Below are positions 1 through 6,963 of a stretch of 43,662 nt of DNA, piece after piece. Source of the DNA: Loktanella sp. (lineage in GTDB: Bacteria; Pseudomonadota; Alphaproteobacteria; Rhodobacterales; Rhodobacteraceae); NCBI GenBank assembly GCA_024686085.1, contig JAIBDT010000018.1:1-43662 (forward strand), written 5' to 3'. Made by a program: the position numbers and the translations under genes. How positions within the stretch are numbered: the first letter of the stretch is position 1; each line of letters starts with the position of its first letter. The notes beneath the pieces are model-generated. The model had not been told where the DNA came from. It did no database searches and was given only the letters and a program-made list of their open reading frames with translations.

Positions 1-1
1 G

Positions 2-103
2 ATGGCGATCTTCGAATACATCAATGGCTTCTACAATCCACGCCGCCGCCACTCAGCACTGGGCTGGAAAAGCCCTGTCGCTTTCGAACGGAAGGTGGCT
101 TAA
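2..103 (+). CDS. IS3-family transposase OrfB, C-terminal fragment (5' end outside window)
   Basis: The reading frame open at the left edge encodes about 33 residues ending in FYNPRRRHSALGW and SPVAFE, followed by TAA. This is the characteristic tail of the DDE integrase (OrfB) of IS3-family elements, just after the catalytic Glu. Only the end is visible, so it is not possible to say whether the element is complete upstream. The following bases (about 104-150) should hold the right terminal inverted repeat, but without the left end it cannot be assigned. The element marks the edge of an accessory region. Confidence 0.85.
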   Translation: MAIFEYINGFYNPRRRHSALGWKSPVAFERKVA

Positions 104-399
104 ACGAGCACCTGGGGCGGCACTAAAGCGCGACAGGTCCACTCTGCTAAACCGTGACAAAAGCCTTCAGGCAAGGCCTGACCTTGGACGTCGAGCGCAG
201 ACTGCCCAAGGATGCGGGGGGCTGGTCTGAGTGCTCTAGCCGCTGCGTCCGGCGTTCCATCCTCAAAAGCACGCCCAGTTGCAGCTTCGATAGTTGGATA
301 CCCTTCATCCTAATGTCAATTTTGAGGCTATCACGTTGGAATATGCGAAACTACTGCTGTGACATCGCACCCTGTCAGTACTGAGTTTTGGCTTTTGAA
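104..399. other. Non-coding spacer between IS tail and AbiE operon
   Basis: No convincing gene is present; the short open frames here lack ribosome binding sites and family resemblance. It presumably contains the right end of the IS and the distal part of the AbiE promoter region. Confidence 0.5.
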
Positions 400-463
400 T
401 GTCCGAAATATGTAGTAATCTTCGGACTCGTGTTTGTCCGAAACTTGTGACATATTTCGGACA
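400..463 (+). promoter_or_regulatory. AbiEi operator: nested inverted repeats over the promoter and start codon
   Basis: TGTCCGAAATATG (400-412) is the exact reverse complement of CATATTTCGGACA (451-463). Between them a second inner pair, TTCGGAC (421-427) and GTCCGAA (436-442), repeats the same core. So four GTCCGAA-type half-sites sit in 64 bp, the last one touching the ATG at 463. AbiEi antitoxins are known to bind inverted repeats upstream of their own operon and repress it; that this is the AbiEi operator is inferred from position and symmetry. Confidence 0.75.
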
Positions 464-1128
464 TGACTGATGCCGTACAATCAAAAACGCTGCCAGATCG
501 CTTGCGCGCGCGCATAGATGACGCGCCGCGCCAAGTGTGGACGCCGGCCGATTTTGCCGACATCGGCGGTCGTGATGCCATCGACAAAGCTCTGCAACGC
601 ATGGTCACGTCCGGTCAGCTGCGTCGCATTGAGCGCGGGCTCTACGACAAGCCAGCCCAGAATGCACTGACAGGAAAATCAACTGTACCAGACTACCGCG
701 CTGTCATCGATGCAATCGCGCGCCGTGATCAAGTCCGCTGGCTGATCGATGGCATGACCGCAGCAAACACACTTGGTCTTACCAACGCGGTACCAGCCAA
801 AATCGAGGTGCTGGTCGATGCGCGGCTCAAGCCGGTCACGTTGGGCAATCAAAAGATCGTCTTCAAACATGCGGCCCCCAGTCGTCTGTATTGGGCTGGG
901 CGGCCTGGCATGTACCTGGTGCAGGCCTTGCATTGGCTTCATGACGTCATGTCGAATGATGTAGAAGGGGAGGCTGTTCGCAAAACTGTCCGGCGTCTGC
1001 TTGCCAATAAGGAAACGGGTCCGGCTCTTTTGGATGATTTGAAGGGGGGCCTTTCCGCCATGCCGATCTGGATGCAGGATATTTTGCGTGCGCCTCTGTT
1101 TGATGCCGCAGAGGGAGATCAAGGATGA
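463..1128 (+). CDS. abiEi: AbiEi-type antitoxin / autorepressor (type IV toxin-antitoxin)
   Basis: The 221-residue protein has the layout of AbiEi/DUF6088 antitoxins: an N-terminal winged-helix segment (about residues 15-65, with IDKALQRMV and a RRIERGLYD wing typical of this family) followed by a C-terminal domain of about 150 residues. Family members bind DNA in their own promoter and counteract the AbiEii nucleotidyltransferase without forming a stable complex. The gene overlaps the toxin gene by 4 bp (ATGA at 1125-1128), so the two are translationally coupled. No Shine-Dalgarno precedes ATG 463, and an operator half-site runs into the start codon, so a leaderless or very short leader mRNA is possible. 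The partner and operator make the assignment secure. Confidence 0.9.
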   Translation: MTDAVQSKTLPDRLRARIDDAPRQVWTPADFADIGGRDAIDKALQRMVTSGQLRRIERGLYDKPAQNALTGKSTVPDYRAVIDAIARRDQVRWLIDGMTAANTLGLTNAVPAKIEVLVDARLKPVTLGNQKIVFKHAAPSRLYWAGRPGMYLVQALHWLHDVMSNDVEGEAVRKTVRRLLANKETGPALLDDLKGGLSAMPIWMQDILRAPLFDAAEGDQG

Positions 1129-2165
1129 GCACCGCAGGTTTTCAGAAGATCATTTCGGCCAGCGCTGCAGATCGTGCTGATCTTTTCCTCACCACTGCGA
1201 ACAGGCTCGGCGCGCCACTGATCAATATCGAGAAAGACTTCTGGGTCTGCTGGACGATGAATGCGCTCTATCATCGGCTACCAGCGGGTGGTCCACGGCT
1301 TTTGTTCAAAGGGGGGACATCCCTGTCAAAGGCCTACGGGTTGATTGATCGGTTTTCCGAAGACATCGACGTCACGGTGTTCCGTGATGATCTTGGGCAT
1401 GGAACAACGCCCGAGGCGCTAGCCGCGCTCTCTGGGAAGAAACGCAAAGCCGCGATTGAGGCGATCCAGAGTGATTGCCAAGCCTATATCACGGGACCGC
1501 TTTTGGCGGAGCTATCCCAGCTCATTGCCGAGGACACAGGTGGTGCAGGCCGGATCGAAATCGATCCTAATGACGGCACGGGACAGACGCTGCTTGTTTG
1601 GTACCCACGGGTCGACGGCTACGATACCGGATATGTTCAAGCGGCTGTTAAAATTGAGTCTGGAGCTAAATCAGCCCTCGATCCCAACAGCCCGCAACTG
1701 ATACGCCCCTATATCTCGGATGATTTGGACGGCATCGATCTTGACGTCCCAGACGTGCGAACCATCGACGCTGAGCGCACGTTTTGGGACAAGGTTGTCA
1801 TCTTGCATGGGCTACGGAACTGGTTCGATACACGCGGTGAGCTGAAGCAGGATGGGCAACGCATTTCGCGCCACTACTACGATCTGCATTGCATGTTGGA
1901 AACTGACACGGGCAAGGCCGCTGTGGCTGACTTAAAGTTGGGAGCGGATTGCGTGGCCCACGCGAAGACGTTTTTTAACCGACCAGATTTCAAACTTGAT
2001 ACCGCAGAGCCTGGGACATTCTCGTTTGTGCCGCCGGATGAAATGGCCGCTCGGTTGATCGGTGATTACAAAAATACCGAGGCGATGATCTTCGGTGAGG
2101 CTCCATCCTTTGATGCAATCTTGGCATCGATTGGGGCTCTCGAGAACCAATTGAACCGAACCTGA
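1125..2165 (+). CDS. abiEii: AbiEii/AbiGii-family nucleotidyltransferase toxin
   Basis: The 346-residue protein is a DNA polymerase beta-like nucleotidyltransferase of the AbiEii family. Visible signatures are KGGTSLSK (residues 62-69; motif I, glycine-rich nucleotide loop) and SEDID (78-82; metal-binding acidic pair), with the further conserved ERTFWDK region typical of the family near residue 217. AbiEii toxins cause reversible growth arrest; the related MenT toxins add nucleotides to tRNA, and AbiE systems can abort phage infection. It lies 4 bp overlapping and downstream of its antitoxin. The gene is full length with no frameshift, so the module is probably active. Confidence 0.92.
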   Translation: MSTAGFQKIISASAADRADLFLTTANRLGAPLINIEKDFWVCWTMNALYHRLPAGGPRLLFKGGTSLSKAYGLIDRFSEDIDVTVFRDDLGHGTTPEALAALSGKKRKAAIEAIQSDCQAYITGPLLAELSQLIAEDTGGAGRIEIDPNDGTGQTLLVWYPRVDGYDTGYVQAAVKIESGAKSALDPNSPQLIRPYISDDLDGIDLDVPDVRTIDAERTFWDKVVILHGLRNWFDTRGELKQDGQRISRHYYDLHCMLETDTGKAAVADLKLGADCVAHAKTFFNRPDFKLDTAEPGTFSFVPPDEMAARLIGDYKNTEAMIFGEAPSFDAILASIGALENQLNRT

Positions 2166-2293
2166 TCTTGTTGCTTTGAAGCCGCCGTTGGGGGTTTTGA
2201 TGCGGCTTGGGTGATGTGTGGTTTGCAGCACATTCGCGTTTGAGCGCGCGATACCGTCCTCTGTCGCGTGCAGGGAAACTGGTAGACGAAAGT

Positions 2294-2719
2294 TCAATTC
2301 ATCACCGCGTTGTTCGCCAAATCGAACGCCGTGTGGGGCGCCAGCTTAAACAAGGCGTCGGCGATCGCTGGCATGGACTTGACGACGGCATCAATGCCGC
2401 TGGGTGTCGACACCAGATCCCGCAATCCCGTCAAGAAGTTCTGCAAGCGGTTTTGCGGTGGGGCGCGCAACCCCTTCTGGGCGAGACTGGCAGGCGGTCG
2501 GCCGCGCGGCTCGCATTGGTCCAACAGGTTCGCCACGACCTGCGCGGGGGTCAAGGAAAAGCCCGGCTGGGCCTCGGGTTCGGGGCGGATCGTGCGCGAA
2601 TAAGGTGATTGACACGCATCCGATTCGCTGCTATGCGCAGCGCCGGTAGACATCACGCACAGCAATTTACAGCTGGGGTCCGCGAGTGGGTATTGTTGAT
2701 TTCTGTTGCGAGTAAACAT
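2294..2719 (-). CDS. Hypothetical protein, 141 aa
   Basis: I do not recognise this protein. It is kept as a gene because a good Shine-Dalgarno (GGGAGG) lies about 7 nt before its ATG at 2719 and no other frame over this stretch is better supported. The first part (to about residue 55) is polar and low in order-promoting residues; the second half (TPAQVVANLLDQ onward) looks helical. There is no obvious signal peptide, membrane segment or known motif. It is convergent with the AbiE operon and divergent from the operon starting at 2941. Confidence 0.5.
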   Translation of the reverse strand: MFTRNRNQQYPLADPSCKLLCVMSTGAAHSSESDACQSPYSRTIRPEPEAQPGFSLTPAQVVANLLDQCEPRGRPPASLAQKGLRAPPQNRLQNFLTGLRDLVSTPSGIDAVVKSMPAIADALFKLAPHTAFDLANNAVMN

Positions 2720-2832
2720 CTAATCCCTCCCGTGATCAAGCTACCAATCTAAACCACAGCCCGAGACGCTTTGCGCCGCAAGAAACAAGTTTTGGCTGGT
2801 GTTTATGTGACGGTTCTGCAAAAAGTTAACGT

Positions 2833-2880
2833 CGTTTTTGCGCGGCCTTGCAAAAACGATGCAATCTAACGATGCAATCT
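2833..2880 (+). promoter_or_regulatory. Hairpin plus perfect 13-bp tandem repeat in the leader of the 2941-6021 operon
   Basis: CGTTTTTGC (2833-2841) and GCAAAAACG (2850-2858) form a 9-bp inverted repeat with an 8-nt loop. It is followed at once by two perfect head-to-tail copies of AACGATGCAATCT (2855-2867 and 2868-2880). The arrangement lies 60-110 bp before the start of the unknown operon and looks like operator DNA or an attenuator; which of these it is cannot be told from sequence. Confidence 0.5.
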
Positions 2881-2940
2881 TTGGATAGTAAGGCGTATTG
2901 AGCCAAAACTGGTTATTTTATCCATTCCAAAGAGCCCCAG

Positions 2941-4491
2941 ATGTCAAATGCAAAGCTATCGAACCTGCAAAAGCTAAGGCTGGCAAAACAGCATTGGCCG
3001 TTAAAGCGGGATGACGATAGCTTTGACACCTTGGGCATCATGAAATGTCTAGGGTTAAGCCGCTTTGCCGATTTCGGAAGTGATTTGCACCCGCGTCTGT
3101 TCAATGAAATTGACGGCGCTTTGAACAACCAAGACGACTCTGTCGGGTTAGACAACTATCTGGATGGGCGCATGCAGGGCGGCAGGAACGTTCAACCGTT
3201 CACCGATCTACCCCCGCCACAGCTTACCAAATTGGCAAAGGCGCTTGGCGTTCCGAATTTATTTGACCAGACAACCATACAGGGCGTGCTGCGCGTTTTA
3301 GCGGACGCAAAACATAACCACGACGTGAAACGGTTGGTGCGCCAACTGACGCAGAGCGTTATGATCGACAGTGACGATATGTCAGAGCACAAGCTCGACG
3401 GGTTTGAACCCACGCAGGCAGAACGTGATCTGGCCGTTGATGTGGCGGCAACTTGGAATCAGTCCCAGCAAAGCGCGCCGCAATTGGTGTTCAAAAGCCT
3501 CGACGCGGGCGCGTCGATCGTGGCGCTGACTTTGGCGTCCGAGCGGTCTATAATCGCGCCCACGCACGTGTCACGGGTGTTCGTGCTTCAGGCCGTTTTC
3601 GGCGGCGAAGGATTGGACGATCAGTTGCAGACCGTGCACGACAAATTGCAGCAAACCGCGTCCGATTTGCGCCTGACTGTGGCCGAAACCCTGCTCCCTT
3701 CGGGTGGTGGTGATTTGTTTAACTTGCTGCAAGCGACGGGCGCGCATCTTATTATTCTAGGCGCGCAAGAGGTGACTGCAAACGGTTGCAAGTTACTTGG
3801 GCAACTGAACCGCGAAGCCCAGAAAGCCGAGCATCACAACCGCAAACCCGTCGTCACCTATTTCAGCAGGGGTGATTGCGGGTTTAAAACCGGCGGGCAG
3901 ATCCTCAATTTGGACGTGTGCCGCTATTCGCGCGGCACGGACCAAGAGCACGAGGCGGCATTGGGGCGCGATCTGACGCAGTTGTTTGCGCAGTATCAGC
4001 GCTTTCGCAAGGGCACCAAGACGTCAGTCAGCCAAAGCGATTTTCGGCGCAGTTGGTGGGAATGGCGACTGGCCGATCAGCCTGCCAAGATAAACACGAT
4101 TGCGGAAATTCGCGCCGTTAGCTTCTTTGGCACCAATACCAAAAATGCCAGCTTTTATGACCCGACAGGGGGGTGGGATGTTCTGGCGGGCATGGAGGCG
4201 GACGATCTGCCGTTGGAAATCGCCATGCTGCGCACCGAATGGATGAGCCAGATCGACGCCACGCACACCCATAAAAACGCGAGACACTGGAGTGACCTAA
4301 AGTTGCTTTCGACATCTGTTTACTGGATGAACGACCATATTTTCCGCGACCTGACATCCTTGGGCTTGGAAAATGGGGATCGGCGCGGGACCAGCATTAA
4401 TCGGCCCTTTGTGTGGACTATTTTTGAGATCAACAAGAAAAATGCTTATGGGCTATCCTTGGCGCTAAAGGCGCTGGTGCAAACGGTCTGA
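2941..4491 (+). CDS. Unrecognised 516-aa protein, first gene of a two-gene operon
   Basis: No family was recognised. The protein is soluble, with no signal peptide or membrane helix. Residues about 1-160 are mainly polar and probably helical; residues about 180-320 contain alternating hydrophobic strands and helices (for example ASIVALTLAS and AHLIILGAQE) suggesting a Rossmann-like alpha/beta domain; the last 150 residues are Trp/Tyr-rich and helical (RRSWWEWRL, SVYWMNDHIF). The ATG at 2941 is preceded by AAAGAG with about 6-7 nt spacing. The stop abuts the ATG of the next gene (TGAATG), so the pair is translationally coupled. Its location between a toxin-antitoxin pair, IS remnants and a decayed region suggests a mobile accessory function such as phage defence, but this is inference only. 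Confidence 0.8.
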   Translation: MSNAKLSNLQKLRLAKQHWPLKRDDDSFDTLGIMKCLGLSRFADFGSDLHPRLFNEIDGALNNQDDSVGLDNYLDGRMQGGRNVQPFTDLPPPQLTKLAKALGVPNLFDQTTIQGVLRVLADAKHNHDVKRLVRQLTQSVMIDSDDMSEHKLDGFEPTQAERDLAVDVAATWNQSQQSAPQLVFKSLDAGASIVALTLASERSIIAPTHVSRVFVLQAVFGGEGLDDQLQTVHDKLQQTASDLRLTVAETLLPSGGGDLFNLLQATGAHLIILGAQEVTANGCKLLGQLNREAQKAEHHNRKPVVTYFSRGDCGFKTGGQILNLDVCRYSRGTDQEHEAALGRDLTQLFAQYQRFRKGTKTSVSQSDFRRSWWEWRLADQPAKINTIAEIRAVSFFGTNTKNASFYDPTGGWDVLAGMEADDLPLEIAMLRTEWMSQIDATHTHKNARHWSDLKLLSTSVYWMNDHIFRDLTSLGLENGDRRGTSINRPFVWTIFEINKKNAYGLSLALKALVQTV

Positions 4492-6021
4492 ATGGGCGCC
4501 CCTGAGGGATCCAAGCGGCAGGACATCCATTTCAAAACCGGATCGCGCTTGGCCAAGCAAAAAGACAAAACCCATGAAGATCTGATGGTGAACTTTCCTC
4601 TGTCGTTCAAATCTGACGTTCACCCTCTGGTGAACTGGACAGAAGCGATCCGCCATCTTGTCCGCGCGCTTCCGGTTAATCCCGTTGCGGGGGCAAAACC
4701 GCCCGCCGATCTCGACAACCCGGAATTGCCAGACAGCCCAGCTGACCACGAACAATTGGCACACTTTATATACGAGAAGCTTTTGCAGTGGGAGCTGAAC
4801 GAAAATTATCCGGGCAACCACCCCAAGCACAAACTGTCGTCCCACTATGGGGCCTATCGCACCAGTGTTGAAATCCACGACTTGCTGGCCAGTTATTTCG
4901 ACAAGGTCAGACCCGCGTGGTTCGACCACGTGTTTTTCGCGCGCATGCGGGCCTATGCGCTGATCGAATTTGGCAAACTGCGGCAGGCCTTGCGGCTGCT
5001 TGAGGCAACCGAGAAGACCAACACAGCAGGCACGAACCACTCTGTCACGTCGCGCATCTATCTGGATCTGTGTCTGGTCCATCGTGAAATGGGCCACAGT
5101 GAAGAGGCAAATATATGGATTGATAAGGCCCAGCAAATCGACCCCGCGCCCGATGACATGCCCTTGCGGATGCGGCTGTTGACCCGCAAGGCGATGTTGC
5201 TGCTGGATGCGGGCGAGGTGGAACAGGCCATGGACAGGGTCGTGTCCGCGATACGGCTTACGGACCCGACAGTAAGCATATATCGTACCAAAGGCGAAAC
5301 ACCCGTGCAGCGACGCGACAGGCTGCAAGCGGTTGGCCGACTGACAGGTGATGACGCACATGTGGCGATTGATTGTCTGCTGGCGAAATACAAACACAGC
5401 AAACGCCGTGACACTGATGTGATCGAGGCGGCGCTATATCTATGCACGGCAAACATGCGGCTTGAACGTTATGGTCAGGACCGCCACGCAGAGCTGGGCT
5501 TTCGTGTTCAACGGGCCACGTGCTATCGGCTGATGGGTCTGCTTGACCCATGCGAAGCGGATCTCGATCGGTCGTTTACGCTGTTGTATAAATACGGGTG
5601 CAGTGATCGCACTTTTGTTTCTTTGCTGGCCGAAACGGGCAAGATGCTGTGGCACTTGGGCCATTACGAAAAGTCATATGCGCAATATCTGGTTCCCTGC
5701 ATCACACGTGCCTGCCAAGGCGGATTCTACCGTCGCGGCCAAGTCGCCCTTAAGAAGGGCAAAAAGTCGTATAAGATCATTTCCACCAGAATGAAAAAGG
5801 TAGGCGATGACTGGCCCGAGCAGTTGCACAACGCGATAACGTCGGCGACCCATAGTCACCCGAAATCCGACAATATCCCGCAAGCCGGCTGGCGCCTGTT
5901 TTCCAATTACGTCGAACGTGATCCGGCCGATGACATGTACGTGCTGTCATCCAAGGCGGCATTGGACGAAAGCTTGGAGGTGTTCACGGAGCTCGAGGAA
6001 TTACGGGCGCATCGTATGTAA
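4492..6021 (+). CDS. TPR-like repeat protein, 509 aa, second gene of the unknown operon
   Basis: The central 330 residues read as repeated helix pairs of about 34-40 residues with the small/large residue pattern of tetratricopeptide repeats: examples are RAYALIEFGKLRQALRLLE (about 157-175), YLDLCLVHREMGHSEEA (about 190-206), RKAMLLLDAGEVEQAMDRV (about 231-249) and GKMLWHLGHYEKSYAQYL (about 384-401). TPR proteins are usually scaffolds for protein-protein contact. There is no export signal. It directly follows the 516-aa protein with no gap, so the two probably act together. The ATG at 4492 has no independent ribosome binding site, consistent with coupling. No enzymatic motif was seen. Confidence 0.8.
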   Translation: MGAPEGSKRQDIHFKTGSRLAKQKDKTHEDLMVNFPLSFKSDVHPLVNWTEAIRHLVRALPVNPVAGAKPPADLDNPELPDSPADHEQLAHFIYEKLLQWELNENYPGNHPKHKLSSHYGAYRTSVEIHDLLASYFDKVRPAWFDHVFFARMRAYALIEFGKLRQALRLLEATEKTNTAGTNHSVTSRIYLDLCLVHREMGHSEEANIWIDKAQQIDPAPDDMPLRMRLLTRKAMLLLDAGEVEQAMDRVVSAIRLTDPTVSIYRTKGETPVQRRDRLQAVGRLTGDDAHVAIDCLLAKYKHSKRRDTDVIEAALYLCTANMRLERYGQDRHAELGFRVQRATCYRLMGLLDPCEADLDRSFTLLYKYGCSDRTFVSLLAETGKMLWHLGHYEKSYAQYLVPCITRACQGGFYRRGQVALKKGKKSYKIISTRMKKVGDDWPEQLHNAITSATHSHPKSDNIPQAGWRLFSNYVERDPADDMYVLSSKAALDESLEVFTELEELRAHRM

Positions 6022-6124
6022 CATAAGATTGACTCTGCGCAGAACACGAGGACCGTACAGCCAGCTAGGTCTCCGACAAATGAGGCCTCCGCCCTGTCAG
6101 GCTGCGCTACCACCAGCGCCCAAA

Positions 6125-6168
6125 GTGACATTTCTGGTTTGCGCAGTCGGTGACATTTCAGCTTTGCG
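6125..6168. repeat. Imperfect 19-bp direct repeat, IS-end-like
   Basis: GTGACATTTC-tg-GTTTGCG (6125-6143) is repeated 25 bp later as GTGACATTTC-ag-CTTTGCG (6150-6168), 17 of 19 identical. Paired repeats of this type are typical of the transposase-binding ends of IS21-like elements. No transposase lies nearby, so this is probably a remnant end. Confidence 0.45.
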
Positions 6169-6627
6169 TTTACACAGAGGATCGATTAAGTATCTCTAAT
6201 ATAACCAATTTTTAGGATAGAGCAAAAAACGCATAATAAGGTTTATGTAAAATTAGTGCTAAAAATGCGCTAATGCGAGGCAAAGGCCCTAAGTAAGATA
6301 GATTATGAGATAAATCAGTATGACTGACCTAACTTGTCTGCTTGTTTAATTTGAAGACAACTTCAAGCTGCGATAGTTTAGCAGCGCCAAAAGTTTAATG
6401 CAATAACGTCACTAAGTTAGCAGCCCCTTAAATGTTGCGCGCTCAGTAATCCTTGATGCTGACAAGAGCACATAAAGGAGTCTGCGCCTAGTCGTTCGAT
6501 GACGAAGACGCCGGACAGGATAGTCTGTATTCGCTGACACTAATCAACAAACCGACGTGCCAAATCTTTATTTGACCGTGCAATTTTCGGCTTCCTGTTC
6601 AAGCCACACCTTCAGCTCGCAGGACAA
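6169..6627. other. AT-rich non-coding stretch
   Basis: This segment is visibly richer in A and T than the genes on either side (for example around 6190-6290) and has no supported gene. It separates the left accessory modules from the stress island and looks like decayed or imported DNA. Confidence 0.5.
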
Positions 6628-6954
6628 ATGCTCGGCCTAATCGGACCCGACGGGTCGGCAAATCCACGCAGATGTCGTTGTCGGCGGGATGCACAGAAAT
6701 CAGACTGTACGGCAGCCTATCTGTTCGCGGCGGCGTCAATCGGGGTGTTATTGGGGAAGGTGGTGCGGACCATGGCCCAATTTCCCTTGCTGCTGGTGCT
6801 GATCATTATGCCAAACATGATCCTGCTGGGCGACATGACGCCTATCGAAGGTCAACCGGCATGGCTGCAGCCGATCAATTGGCTGCTTCCATCTCGACAC
6901 GCCATGGAGTTCACTACAGCATATCGCGGCAGGAAGATGACCCGCCATCGGTAA
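6628..6954 (+). pseudogene. Remnant of an ABC exporter (ATPase start joined to ABC-2 permease end)
   Basis: The frame opens with MLGLIGPDGSA, which resembles the Walker A region of the first ATPase of RbbA/YhiH-type proteins (LIGPDGxGKS), but the Lys-Ser is lost and the next residues are unrelated. From about residue 30 it reads LFAAASIGVLLG, then RTMAQFPLLLVLIIMP and DMTPIEGQPAWLQPINWLLPSRH, the conserved C-terminal part of ABC-2 permeases of the YhhJ/RbbA group. About a thousand residues between the two parts are missing, and the C-terminus is also altered (YRGRKMTRHR). It is the scar of a deleted HlyD-RbbA-YhhJ-type exporter. Confidence 0.7.
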
Positions 6955-6963
6955 GCCCGCTAT

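Noticed and set aside
4465-5397. 310-aa open frame antisense to the TPR-like gene
   Set aside because: It lies wholly opposite a better-supported gene, lacks a ribosome binding site and has a composition typical of a shadow frame.
6060-6120. tRNA-like segment on the minus strand (GCGC-loop-GCGC D-arm look-alike)
   Set aside because: A D-arm-like hairpin and part of an anticodon-like stem can be drawn, but no T-arm or acceptor stem follows, so no tRNA is called.
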